Source of the DNA: Aphrophora alni
Lineage: Eukaryota; Arthropoda; Insecta; Hemiptera; Aphrophoridae
Direction: 5' to 3'
DNA length: 64,000 bases
Assembly (NCBI GenBank): GCA_963513935.1
Contig: OY740768.1
Location: forward strand, 41,348,368 to 41,412,367
In this document: in pieces, positions 12,967 to 26,356 of the stretch
How the letters are laid out: the number at the start of each line of letters is the position of its first letter
How positions within the stretch are numbered: position 1 is the first letter of the stretch
Position numbers and translations under genes: made by a program
The notes under the pieces: model-generated
What the model was told of the DNA's origin: nothing
The model's input: only the letters and a program-made list of their open reading frames with translations
Database searches by the model: none

Positions 12967-13159
12967 GTTTAAAGACGAAAAACCCTCTCTGTTATCATCG
13001 CTTCAACAAAAGGAGAAAAGAGGATAAAATAAAGACCCCTAGTCCTTGAATATCCTAATACCGTCAGAGAGCAAAAGAACAAAAGTTAGTCAAGAGAGAA
13101 TCGTACCAAATACATTTAGGTATGGACCTTCGGGTTTTCACTCACTGTATGAACCCCTG
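12967..13159 (-). repeat. Interspersed ~240-bp repeat family, copy 3 (internally deleted)
   Basis: Reverse orientation: GTTTAAAGACGAAAAACC, GATAAAATAAAGACCCCTAG, CTAATACCGTCAG, TAGTCAAGAGAGA, then a shortened right part ending near TTTTCACTCACTG. The GATCTAACCCAAGACTA section is missing or degraded. Confidence 0.75.
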
Positions 13160-14412
13160 AGCGCAAAGTCAGTTTCAATTAAATGATAGTAAATTATGAA
13201 AATAATTTGAGTAGTTTATTTTAAAAGTATTACATATTCCATAATTAATTGATTGATGGGTTTATTTCTACTCAATGGTCAACAGACACCCTCAACATAT
13301 TGTAACTTAATCAAATTTCATGTTTTATAAATTATTGTCAATACAACATTTTGTATTTAAATAAACTTTTTAACCAACTGTAAAATATATTGGGCTAAAT
13401 ATGTATGTCTATATTTTTAATACTATAAGATTACTTCCCAGGAAAAGATCTATTTATTAATGCTTTATACCCACTTTTAAAGAAAGTGTTTTCATAATGA
13501 CGAATTTAGTTTGAGCTTATGTAGAATTTTATTTCAGACAACTTTCTCTGGAAAAATAATTGCAATTGTGACAATATAATATTGCATTACAATTTTTATA
13601 ATAGCAATTTTACATATTTTAAAAATATTTCAACAAGGAATCTTCGACCACGAACAGATTACTATTCTACGATTTATAACACTTGCATGTTACTCGTGGA
13701 AATTTGTTCCAATTATACATCCTTATTTTGCTTAAAATGACTGGACTAAATTTTTTTCCCCCCTTTTTTTCCTTTTTCTTCTTTTTTTTCTCTTTCTCAA
13801 AACATTTTATCTCTATAATTTTAATTTACCAAGATATTTCTGGTTTTCTTATTTATCAATTAATTAAATAATGTTAATGTAAAGTGTAAAATAAAACAAA
13901 GAAATGTGACAGATTGTTTGGCAGCGAACAATATATTATTAAATATGTTTTACATTTTGAAATTAGTATCCCTTTGACAGCATTTTCTTATATGCATTTT
14001 TAAATAATTTTGAAGAATACAGCATATACTTCATAATTTTCTAAATGATTGCTTTTATGACTACTCTGCAATCATTTATCAATAACCGGTTTAATATTAA
14101 TATTAATGGAGTTTAATGAATATTTAAAAAAGACGTAACATTATGTTAAATTTAAGTAATAAGCTTGTCTTTCTTATTTCTTGTAGATTATGTATAGTAC
14201 ATGAGTTATGTAATTAATTTAAATACATATTATATATTATGTTGTATATAACTGAACAATCATTTATTAACGAAACGTCAGACCTTTCATGAATTGTTCC
14301 TAATATCTATGTTTTAATATATAATTAATGAGTAAACTATCTTTGGCTGTTGGTAATATTTCATTCTTTTGTACATAGGAGTGGCGACTTGAACAAGTGT
14401 TATAAATATTGT
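13160..14412. other. AT-rich stretch with a pyrimidine tract
   Basis: No gene seen. A C/T tract at about 13751-13798 (runs of T with six C) interrupts otherwise AT-rich DNA. Confidence 0.5.
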
Positions 14413-14641
14413 TGTTTAAAGGCGAAAATCCTCTCTATTAACATCGCCTTTTTTTAAGTGCAGAAGAAAAGAACTTGAACTACTTACCCTCGAATACTCC
14501 TCATAGCGTCAGGGTTAGAAAAACAATATTCGGTCGAGAGAAACCTGATAGAGATGGATATATCGCAAAATTACATAAAAAAGGTGTTGATCCAGCTAGG
14601 GGCTGTAGACCCTCGGGAATGCTAAGCCTGTACGCACTACA
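14413..14641 (-). repeat. Interspersed ~240-bp repeat family, copy 4
   Basis: Reverse orientation: GTTTAAAGGCGAAAATCC, CTCGAATACTCCTCATAGCG, TCAGGG, GTTGATCCAGCTAGG, CCTCGGGAATGCTAAGCC, ending near GTACGCACTAC. Confidence 0.8.
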
Positions 14642-15642
14642 AATGACGCTATGAGGGGCGTATTATAAATTCTAAAATACAATTATTATGACTAATCAAT
14701 AATTACTAAATTTGAGAAATTAACAGTTGATTGACAGTGTGTTTTTTGAAAACAGATAGAACGTAGAAACAAATGACACTAACTTTGAAAGAGTGTCATC
14801 ATTGAAAGAAAATCATACAACGTAATTGAACAAGAAGTTGTAAATAGTGCAAAGTATTACCCCGATCTCTACGTTCTAAACCGCAACGTCTATGTGTTGG
14901 TTTGTCAGGTATAACACGAGAACCGTTTATCCGATTTTCATCCTCTTTTCTTTCATAAAGAATGTACGTAATCAGATTAAATTTTAGTCTTTAAAATAGG
15001 ATCTGTAATTTTGAAATGATAACAGTATTTGTCTACGGGAATATGAAATAAAAAATTTCAACACATTTTCTTAAACTTTTCAGCGTCAACATGTATGATT
15101 TGAACGTTAATTGGAACTGCAAACTTGTTTAAAATCTGTGCGTAGTTCTAGAATTATAACTATATTTCGCTCCTCTTATTGGAAATCCATAATCTAGAAT
15201 ATAAACATTTATTTAATATTTTATGCTACAACATATATTTTGTCAGTGAAAGTTGATATATAATTTGATTGCTAATGAGCATATAATGAGTTTATAATTT
15301 AGACAGCTCATTTTATTTTCGTTATGTTTGATTTTCTATGTAGGTGCTGTTATAAAACGGATTATGTTTTATGAGTTCATTTAATAACAATCTATGGTTC
15401 AGTTAACTATATTTTAATATAACCTTGCTATCATCATTATAAATGAGAATACGTTATCATTGGGTCAATTATCTAGACTGTTACAATGGTTTTATTATCC
15501 TATATTATCTATATTTAGATTTAATCATCGGTAGTTCAATTACTTAAATTAATACAATGGTTTTACTGTCTTTAACCCAAAGCGAAAGCATTGTAACGAT
15601 AAGTAAGTTACTTCAATTAATCTCTTTCGCATAGGGTGTTAA
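14642..15642. other. AT-rich stretch, no gene seen
   Basis: No supported reading frame, repeat or RNA gene. Two short, related phrases occur near 15,485 and 15,555 (ACAATGGTTTTA). Confidence 0.5.
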
Positions 15643-15656
15643 TATAAAACAGAATA
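15643..15656. repeat. Left copy of the 14-bp direct repeat flanking the Penelope-like remnant
   Basis: TATAAAACAGAATA here and again at 16653-16666, exactly outside the element. Penelope-like insertions are known to make target duplications of variable length, so this is the likely duplication. Confidence 0.65.
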
Positions 15657-15877
15657 ATGGAAATATGAGATGATTATTTAATTCCACAAAACAGCTTTAA
15701 TTGCGACATATGTTTCGCCGTTAGGCCTTTTCAAGCAACTAAATTGAAAACAAAACAAGTCTAAACTAAAAATGTGAGACAAAAGGAAAGGTTAGAGTAA
15801 AGGGGTTGAGAAATGACAAAAGAAAGGTCAATGATCTACCTGTGGGATGGAAGTGGGGGTGTTTTAGAAAACAAAGG

Positions 15878-16261
15878 TTACATAATAGGTCTCAATAGTG
15901 GTGATGAGTTAAGATGTATTTGTTCATTTAAGTTGGAAGTATGGTTTTTTAAAATTGATCTATTGATTTCTAAACATTCCAGGTTATTGAGTTTCCTACT
16001 TTTTTGTTCCATATGCAGAAGTTTAACGTTTAACTTAGGATCAAAATTATGTCCTGTGTCTAATAAATGATTTGCAAAATTTGAATTAGATTTGCCATAC
16101 TTCCAACTTTGTACATATTCTTTAACTCTATTCTTAACTGACCTTCCGGATTGACCTATGTATTCACAATTGCAATCATTACAAGAAATTTTATACACAT
16201 CACTATTTTCTAAACTATCTCTCTTATCCTTATTGTTAATAATTAATTTTCCTATATTTCT
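15878..16261 (-). pseudogene. C-terminal GIY-YIG endonuclease fragment of a Penelope-like element
   Basis: Open for about 127 codons on the - strand, ending in TAA at 15878-15880. No genuine start exists: the frame enters from the truncation point at about 16261. It reads NKDKRDSLENSDVYKISC, then a CxxC-type pair (SCNDCNC), then EYIGQSGRSVKNRVKEY, the GIY-YIG core with its arginine. Further on, FANHLLDTGHNFD and a tail NRSILKNHTSNLN follow. The order VYK-C..C-YIGQ-R is that of the endonuclease domain at the C-terminus of Penelope-like reverse transcriptases. The catalytic Glu expected downstream was not assigned with certainty. The reverse transcriptase domain is absent here, so this is a 5'-truncated copy. 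Confidence 0.85.
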
Positions 16262-16263
16262 AG

Positions 16264-16383
16264 AGGAAACTCAATAACCTGAAATGTTTAGAAATCAATA
16301 GATCAATTTTAAAAAACCATACTTCCAACTTAAATAAACAAATACATCTTAACTCATCACCACTATTGAGACCTATTATGTAA
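16264..16383 (+). pseudogene. Second, shorter copy of the Penelope-like C-terminus, opposite strand
   Basis: Starts abruptly at the inversion junction and reads RKLNNLKCLEINRSILKNH to PLLRPIM and TAA at 16381-16383, matching the tail of the - strand copy with a few substitutions (for example Glu to Lys at two sites). No endonuclease core is left. Confidence 0.8.
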
Positions 16384-16652
16384 CCTTTGTTTTCTAAAAC
16401 ACCCCCACTTCCATCCCACAGGTTAGATCATTGACCTTTCTTTTGTCATTTCTCAACCCCTTTACTCTTCTATCCTTTCCTTTTGTCTCACATTTTTAGT
16501 TTAGACTTGTTTTGTTTTCAATTTAGTTGCTTGAAAAGGCCTAACGGCCAAAAATATGTCGTAATTACAGCTGTTTTGTGGAATTAAATAATCATCTCAT
16601 TATTTCCATTATCATGGAATTCCATCATGTACGGACTGTTGTAACATGAAAT

Positions 16653-16666
16653 TATAAAACAGAATA
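16653..16666. repeat. Right copy of the 14-bp direct repeat
   Basis: Identical to 15643-15656; see the Penelope-like element. Confidence 0.65.
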
Positions 16667-18743
16667 CACACGAAGCTGTCCACCATTGTTGTTGGAACTT
16701 GACCGTGTTCGAACTGTAATCCTAACAACGTTCGAAGGTCTCTCCTTCTTTCAGCAGCCTCACTGCCTACCTGCGCTTGCTGATTGATAGACCTCGATTT
16801 CCCCCAAGATATCTTTGAAATGATCCGTGACGCGTAAGCTTAGCTGTTTCCTACTTTTTACATCTTGTTGGCTCTGGTAACTGTTGTCGGGACTTATAAT
16901 AAAAATGTAACTTAACCATCTAACCTAATCCTAATATTGTCTTAAATACTAATAGTGCAATATCTAGCTTTTAACCTTTAGTTTGGTTAAAATGTATTCA
17001 ACAGTTTCGAAACTATATTGATATTTGTGCACGGGTAATACGAAAACTTCATTTCTTGACGTACTTTATGCATTTTCTTAATATTTTTAGTAACAACATA
17101 TATTCTATTAGTGACAAAGATTGTGTACGATTTGAACTATAATTAATTGTAACTTTTAAGTATTTTTTTTTAATTGGAAAAATAGTTCTAATCACTTTTT
17201 CTGTTGAAAAGTAGTAAATCCAAATTTTTCAACATATTTGACAGATTTCTTAAAACTGTCAACGACAATATTTGTTTTATCGGTGAAAAAAATTGATAAA
17301 TAATTTAAATCATAATTGAAACTGAAAAATCCGTGCAGTAATGATACATGTTTTAATAATATTTTGCTAAGGATTACTTGGTAAGTCATATTTTCTCATA
17401 TATTTTTGACATCATTGAAAACAAACATTTTATATATAAAACAGTTAGTTTATAATTAAAACGTACGTTACTATTTAAAAAATATTAAGATTATTTCAAG
17501 AGTGTCAAGGTTATAGGCGCCGTTAGACGCTAACCACAAGAGTTAATGGTCTATGTGTAATTCACTAAAAAGTCTTGTACTTTATCAATTTAACTACAAA
17601 AGTGTAAATAAAAAATGGATTATATAATATCCTGTCCTAAGTTCAAAAACTATTTAATACAAATATTCCATGCTCGTAAATCAAAGTTATATGCACACTT
17701 ATAACGGTGGTGGAACCACTGACACAGCCGGTTTAGAATATGTAAGAAACACGTGAACCAAATGCTACATTTTGGTTTGTAAGTGTGTGTGTGCGCGTCG
17801 CGTCCACAATATAATTTCCTGCAGAGCTACTGACTTAAGAAGGGGTTTTATTTACCCAAAATACGAAGTATAGGGTGTGGTTGGTAATCCCAAAACATTT
17901 CGACTTTCCGTTTTTTGATTAAACTTCATATTTCATGACCTTAGGAAACCAAAAATTTTATTTAAGACTTGCCGTATGTCAGTTGTTGTTGTTGTCTGTA
18001 ACTAAGCACGATATTGGCTACTATAATTAAGATAGGTATGGCTTATATAGTGTGCTCATTTAGAACCTCATTTGAATTCAGAAAAATCGTATAAATAATG
18101 ACAAAATTGAAGCAATTTTAAATAGTTTTTTGGTTCATATCTTGTGTGTTATATACACACTAAATTAAACATAAATTTGCAAATTTCTATTCTGCATCTA
18201 ATTATATGAACCTCACTTCTCTATAATGAGAAATAGCAAAGTTATTGTCAAAAATGTCTTTTTTAAAATCTTGACCTCCCAAGAAAATTTGTTATCCATA
18301 TAGTTAAGGAATCCTGCATGACTAATTTACTGATATAAAGGTTTCAAGTGGCAGGTTCTTCACTTAAACACAGACTTGAGCGAAGCGAATGGAGACTTTT
18401 TAATATATACACATCTACGAGGAGCATTATAGCCTAGCCGACATCAATAAAGTAGTGATATACACAATTACGAGGTTTAAAAACCTGTGAAACGACATTG
18501 TAAACAAACTTTCCCTACATGATAGAATCAGCAATACAATTTAACATTTTCTGCAAGGCCTAAGAGACAAACTTTTGAACATTACATTTAGAGGATAGTT
18601 TTGTATTACATTATATGATGGGGCTGGGTACGTACCATGATTTATTTTATATTATTGTTTGAGATAATAAAATAATTGTGAAAATTAGATTAGCTTTAGT
18701 ACCATACTTTTTGTCACCATGTGTACCATGTTATTAGTTAATA
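16667..18743. other. Non-coding stretch, partly GC-richer
   Basis: About 16,680-16,900 is less AT-rich (CAGCAGCCTCACTGCC region) but has no persistent reading frame. A (GT)n-like GTGTGTGTGCGCG stretch lies near 17,785. The remainder is AT-rich with nothing recognised. Confidence 0.5.
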
Positions 18744-19593
18744 ACGTCACCTACACAGGTTCGGCTAAAACCACCTCACAAAAGAAGCCGTGAAAAAACG
18801 CGAGTACAAAACAATGGCGCTCCGTCAACAACTTACTAATCAATCACAGCCCAGCTCGGCACTGGTTAGTTCACGCGCTCCGATACTAATGCAAAGGCTA
18901 GTTCATTGTTTTTGAAGGACAATGAAATTCTTATAAGTAAGGTGCGAACACCAACAAATCATTCACTTCTCCTCCGGGAGACCACTGATCAACATTTACA
19001 GAACTCCTCACAGGATTCACACCTCCACCGGGAGAACATCTACAATACACCAACTGGTGACAGGTGTTGAGGGACCTTCCCACAGATCCTCGATAGAACC
19101 CATACACGTATACTTCCTTGAAGACTTCATCCAGTTCTCTCTTCCGCTTTCCTCAAGAGATCACAGCCCGACAACCGCAGAAGATCCCACGGGTGACTTC
19201 CAACAGGAAAATAAATAGGGGAAACCCTGGCACCGGCAGAACCACGAGCAACCCAGTCGCCTCCTGAAAAGGAAATGGTTAGAGCTCTGTCTCTGGCGGT
19301 AAAGGTTAGGTTAGATATATATACCTATTCGGGCCGTGGTCCTTACCAATCCCTACCCTGGTGAGCCTAGAGCTCCAATGTACGTTGTTCTCTAGGTTAA
19401 CTGCCTTTGTTTCTTTTTCTTTGGTCGAGTGGTCCTTTTCAGGGCCAAAAAGGGTTCCGTAAATAACCCCACCATTCCTCGCCCCAAACAGTCCAGACCC
19501 TCCCGGGTCGATCTACTTATCCGTACCTCCCTCTACACTTCTCCCTCTCGTCGCTCCAGACAGCCTACGACTCCAACACCTAGGCTACGTCAC
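18744..19593. mobile_element. GC-rich block bounded by a 7-bp direct repeat, probable insertion
   Basis: About 0.84 kb whose base composition is clearly unlike its AT-rich surroundings, bracketed by ACGTCAC at 18744-18750 and 19587-19593. Contains two related phrases (TCCTCCGGGAGA near 18970 and CCTCCACCGGGAGA near 19022), no long open frame, and a histone-type stem-loop at 19431-19446. It could be a solo LTR, a non-LTR fragment or a captured gene piece; no terminal poly(A) or TG/CA ends are obvious. Confidence 0.35.
19431..19446 (+). other. Histone-mRNA-type 3' stem-loop sequence
   Basis: GGTCCT-TTTC-AGGGCC forms a 6-bp stem (one U-G pair) with a UUUC loop, the form expected for replication-dependent histone 3' ends, followed by CAAAAAGGG-like purines. 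No histone coding sequence is seen upstream, so function is doubtful. Confidence 0.35.
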
Positions 19594-20689
19594 AGTTAAC
19601 AAGAAGCAATGAAATGGAAGTATTGTGTAATATATGGGTCATTCCGAGTGAACAATCTACCATTTTATTAAATATAATCATTTAATATTTACTATTATTC
19701 TTTTTTTTCTTCTTTTTTATAATCAATAAATATACCTTAAATAAATTAAACTATTTGTATAACCAATATAATTAAATGAACAGCTGATGTCGGTAATTTT
19801 ATAACTATTTTTGTCAGTTTCCCCCTTTTTCATAATACGACATAACACTTTTTCTTGTGTAAAATTTAATTGTCTTTCTGTGTGATTGGGCGCATGGAAC
19901 TAGCAACGCTCCGACATTGCATGTCTCTAAAGTCTCTGCAATGGAAAGTTGATTACGGTCCATTCAAAGCTTTATGATGCCTATAAATCCCAGATGATCA
20001 TATTCAATGACTAACCATAACTCGTATAAAACTTAATTGACATAGTGAGCCTTGATAATTTGTTCGCAAATATTTATAGAGCCATAACAATTTACAAGCT
20101 AACCTAACCTAAGTTATACAATCCATTAACGACTGTAGATAACAAGTGCTCATTAGAGACGGATGGAAACAATTCAGCTTCTACTGCTCGTAGTTTTATT
20201 AAAGTACAGTACAATGTAGTGCTGCAGATGTGAATGATTATGACGCTAGCAAACCTACGTTAATTCAAAATGAGTACTCATTTATAGAACAACCTATATT
20301 TCTTGTGGGTGTAAAATGAGTGGAGGGAATATCAGACATAAATATGTTTATCATGTCCTATTATTTTTCAATCGTACAATTTGTATTTTGCATAAATAAT
20401 GTCTCCATTGATTTATATAATAATGGTTTATTTTGATTTTTATTTTGATCCTTTAAGCTCTTTCCCTTCACACAATAGAACTGCTTTAGCTGTGCCAGTG
20501 GTATATTACTATGACGTCAACCTCAGAAAGTATGTGTTTCGAAAACATTTTCCTCGCTCCAAAATGTCACCGGAAAACATATTTATATGATCTTTTCCTT
20601 CTTGAATTGAATTCCAAATAATAAAACATTTTAAACAATAATTAGACTTGTATATTATAAAATGCTTCTACACATAAAACCAACACCTT
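19594..20689. other. Non-coding AT-rich stretch
   Basis: Nothing supported. The small open frame at about 20399-20590 resembles no known protein. Confidence 0.5.
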
Positions 20690-20888
20690 TTTTCAAATTG
20701 AGAAGATAAGATACAAGAAAAGGGACATCTAGACCTTGAATACACTAATAGCGTCATAGTCGGAAGAGAACGATAGTTGATCAAAAGAGACTTGATAGGA
20801 AAGGTAAAAAAGAAGGATCTAACCCAACACTAGACGAAAAAATGTGTAGTCACAGCTAGGTAGCTCGAGATTACCACACTCACGCTCA
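20690..20888 (-). repeat. Interspersed ~240-bp repeat family, copy 5
   Basis: Reverse orientation: AAGGGACATCTAGACC, CACTAATAGCGTCATAG, TTGATCAAAAGAGACTTGAT, GGATCTAACCCAACACTAGA, CTCGAGATTACCACACTCAC. The first 40 bases are degraded. Confidence 0.75.
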
Positions 20889-22554
<1,666 letters not shown>

Positions 22555-22757
22555 TTGGGAATACACTTAGCTGGATTTACACCTTCTTCGTGAAGTCTTG
22601 AGTTAGAACTATATCTTTCATCTGTCCTATCAGGTTTGTCTTAACTAAATCTTGTTATTTTCCGACCCTGACTCAAAGGGAATGGAGTCTTTATTTTATG
22701 TTCATTTTTCCTTGTTTTTATACGGCGATGATTACCAAGAGGTTTTTTGACTTTAAT
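22555..22757 (+). repeat. Interspersed ~240-bp repeat family, copy 6 (5' part degraded)
   Basis: CTTAGCTGGATTTACACC, TGAAGTCTTGAGTTAGA, CTATCAGG, TTTTCCGACCCTGACTC, GGAGTCTTTATTTTATGTTC, ACGGCGATGATTACCAAGAGG. Confidence 0.8.
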
Positions 22758-25700
22758 CAATATGGAGAAAATTCAAAGAAGTAACTTTTTGTTATATTCC
22801 TGTCTTATAATATCATTTTCAGTCAACTAATGAACTTTGTCGAATAAATATTATAATATTTTGTGTTTCTGCTATAATTTACCCAGTACAATTTTCTGTT
22901 ATTCTTAGAGTCGCCTAAAGTTAACATCTTTCGGCGAAACTCTTTATTCAAAACAGTTCTTTCCTACAACTTAAGTTTTTGAAGATCCAATGCGTCAACT
23001 AATAATATTAAGGCGATAACGTTAGGACTATCCAGTTTCACTCAAAATAATCTCTTCACTTTTTTTTTATGAACCACCGTGGAGTTTCTCTTTTGTCCAT
23101 TCAATTACATTTACAAATCCTTTTCAACCTTCTTTTATTCATTAAGTAAAATAAAACTACGATAAATCCTGATCACGACTTAAATCATTCAGAAGTTTCT
23201 AGTTAAATTTACTAGCCACGTTATAATGAAAACTAAAACTATGAACTGTTTTAAATAGCTATAACTGAGTTTGCTTTGTCTCTGCTATCCCAGCCATTAA
23301 CGAGGCTTATACGAGAACTTATAGGTTGAGAAGTTCACGGAGGCTTAATGTAAATCTACAAAGAGAAACATTCTCTTTATCAGGTGTAAAGTGCAAGAAT
23401 TAATTGCATGTGAAAACTAATTTTCCTATCTAAACATTTTGGACACTCTTAACTGATGTGTAAATTACCAATTGAGAAGGTAGATTTCTTAGCTCGGAGA
23501 GTATGAACTTTATGCCATCGTAAAATTAGTTTCTTTTACAAGTATTCAATTTTTTGAAGTATAAGTATAACAAGTAATTAGTTACGTATTAATAATTAAA
23601 ATGGATATCTGTAGATGAATAGAATCAAATGGATAGTATACCTTCGTTAGTTAACATACCGAATGTTTGGTTTAAATCTGTAAAACCATTACTGTCTGTA
23701 AATAAGAGTAAAGAAAACAAACTAACATTTTCTTTTTTATATGCGGGATTATTAGCAATATATAGTGAATATCCAATGTTCAAAATTAGTATGTAGGCTA
23801 AATTGATATGTGTATGCACTAAATTCCTTATATATAAACATATGTTTTTCAATGTTAAAAAGATGGACAGTTTTAAAATTTAAAAAAAAAACATTTTTCG
23901 AGGATAATATTTCACCTGTAAGTTGCGCAACGTCTCACAATAAATCATTTTATGCAGCTTTAAAATCTGTATATAAAGTGCTCAAAAGTGTTTATGCTAT
24001 TTGTAGCGTTTCATCTTGTTCCCATCACTATATTGTTTATTCCAATCCCAAAGTTTTTTACCTGCTATTCAAAATAGTACTCTAAGAATCCCTTGGTTGA
24101 GGACATTCTGTGTTCCATACCCAAATTCAACTACAGGATGTTGGAGGTATCATTTTTTTAATACCCTGACATTGTGAAGTAATTGAAACACAAAAACAAA
24201 TGTAGCTAAAGTCAGTTCCCAGTCACGCAGGGTGTTATATGTTCTGGTTTTTTATTAGTAATAGGTGGTAATTGCCCATGGGATAAAGAAGGACAACTGT
24301 AGTCTCTAATAAGTTTAGAGAAGTAAAATATACCATCAGTTCTTGTAGAAGATCAATTCATACTCGTTGTTGAGAGTAAGTGATTATTGTGGGTCCAATC
24401 AATTATTACTAATGGATTTCTGTTAGAACACGGGAATCCTCCGCAATGCCCATTCTGTTGAATCGTTCTGACAATTGAGTACACTCTGATTGATTGTTGT
24501 TTGTAAATGTGGAACTTTTGTCGTAAGGGCGGTGTTGGACGATAGTACCGAGATACTTAATCGGGTATTGTGTCACATAATGTTTTTGTAAGACAAACTA
24601 ATTTTATATTTGATTATTGCAGGCACACTTTACAACCCTGTAATAGGGTAAGTTGTTGTCTATTAATCTATCTACTTGTATTGTTATTATTTTGTGTAAA
24701 TTGTAAAATATTTACAGTTTTAATGTTAAAGCGATTTTAACAATAACATTAACAAACAAACAAAATTTTCAAAGATAAAATTACATCAAAATAAAAAAGC
24801 AATCGCTCTGGTAACCAGAATACAAATAGAACTTTAGTAAATTTACCATTTTACTGAATTTTACTTTTCGTTAAATATGATTCATAAAATAATCATACAA
24901 TTTAAAACAGCTATACTTTCTACTAAAAATTCTCTGTCCTATACGAGCCAACAATTTTTTTTTTGTAATTTGACGATCTGTGAATAGTATTGTCATCGTC
25001 AGTAATTAATAAACAATTGATTTAAAAAATATTGGAAACAAATTCCCGCTCTCTCATGTCAGCTTACAAGTTGCAAATCGAATAATAATATAATTAAAAT
25101 ATATATCATTCTTAATGTCTAAAACACATACTAATATTTGATTTAATATCATCAATTTTTGAACACCTCGCTTTATATAAAACCTACATAAATCGTTTAT
25201 TTATTTTTCCCACATAAATATGTCTTTAATTACATTGTGTAACACGAAGTATAAAAACGAATTTAACAAAAAGTATCTCAGAAGTTAAACTGTTGCATCA
25301 TAAATTAGGATAATTATCGAGAGCGATTTGTTAACGCCGTAAATTGGTTGAGTATGCAATCTGTGGAGCAAGTTCATTGTAAGTATAGGCTGATTAGTAT
25401 GTGTAAAGGGAAGTTGTTGCGGCGCATGTCCCATGTAATAGAGGGTGACTTATAGTGTGCAATCAAGGACTTTAGCAGTGGAAGGGGGTGCTGACAGAAA
25501 AGAAATTACATTCCTTTCAACAACAACCCCCAAGTCTACATGCTACTTTACCCAATTCAACATTTAATGCCACCCCATCCTTGTCCTTTATAACAAATGT
25601 TGTTAACAGAAATAAATTTTATGGTTTATTATTAAAAAATCGAGAAATATTTTTCTTACTGATTTTAAGATACATTTTATCATTTAGAAAGATAGAATTA

Positions 25701-26356
25701 TGATCTGTTCGGCGTTAGTTTAAAGTTGTGATAAATAGAAGAAATCCTGGTATTTACTAAGTTACTAAGTAGTCCTACAAAATTGTAAGCAGCATTTATG
25801 ACTATTATTATCTTCTGGAATGGTGTGTTACTGTACAAAAACAACTTGTTAAAATGATAGATTGTGTATGGTTATTAAAAAAATAAGTTTTTTCTTTGTG
25901 TATTTAGAAAACCATAATCTTCAATCGATAATTTTTTATTAACAATTATTAATAAAAGAAAAATTTATAATTCCATTTAGGCCTAATGTTTGGAAAGGGA
26001 GTTCGGCTAACTCTTTTGTTTATTTTTCATTGCAGCATTATTATTATTTATTATTTTTATTTATTTTGTGTGTGAAATTAAAACGATCTATTATATATTT
26101 TTAATCAGTTATACTTTCTTTATATAAATAAAATGGGAAGATTCATGCAAATTAAAGGCAACTTCTGACAGCTCATCTTGGAGTTCGAACAGTCTCAATT
26201 CCTTTTTTCTTTCTGTTTTTTATTAACATTAATATTTTGTACTTTTAAAAAATACAAAATTAATAAGATATACTAAAATTGCTTAGAACAAATTCAGAAA
26301 ATTATATTTACAATAATAACTAAACAGTTATAGGTTTGATTTGACGGTTATTTTCA
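22758..26356. other. AT-rich stretch without supported genes
   Basis: No protein or RNA gene recognised. Subregions about 23,270-23,470, 24,380-24,660 and 25,310-25,480 are less AT-biased and could hold conserved regulatory DNA, but nothing diagnostic is seen. Open frames at 23810-24085 and 25488-25703 look random. Confidence 0.45.

Larger units (their letters stand above)
15657..16652. mobile_element. Penelope-like element remnant in inverted-repeat arrangement
   Basis: Two 3' portions of the same retroelement face away from each other. Left arm 15654-15997 (reading on -) and right arm 16264-16612 (reading on +) are near-identical inverted copies; the left copy extends further into coding sequence through the 266-bp spacer. 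Each arm holds the end of a GIY-YIG endonuclease reading frame plus about 220 bp of 3' UTR. A 40-bp extension (16613-16652), found only on the right, contains the perfect 12-bp palindrome ATGGAATTCCAT (16614-16625). A 14-bp direct repeat brackets the whole. Inverted partial copies and asymmetric ends are a known habit of Penelope-type elements. Confidence 0.85.

Noticed and set aside
15813..16070. + strand open frame of 85 codons
   Set aside because: It is antisense to the GIY-YIG endonuclease fragment, whose - strand reading has the motifs.
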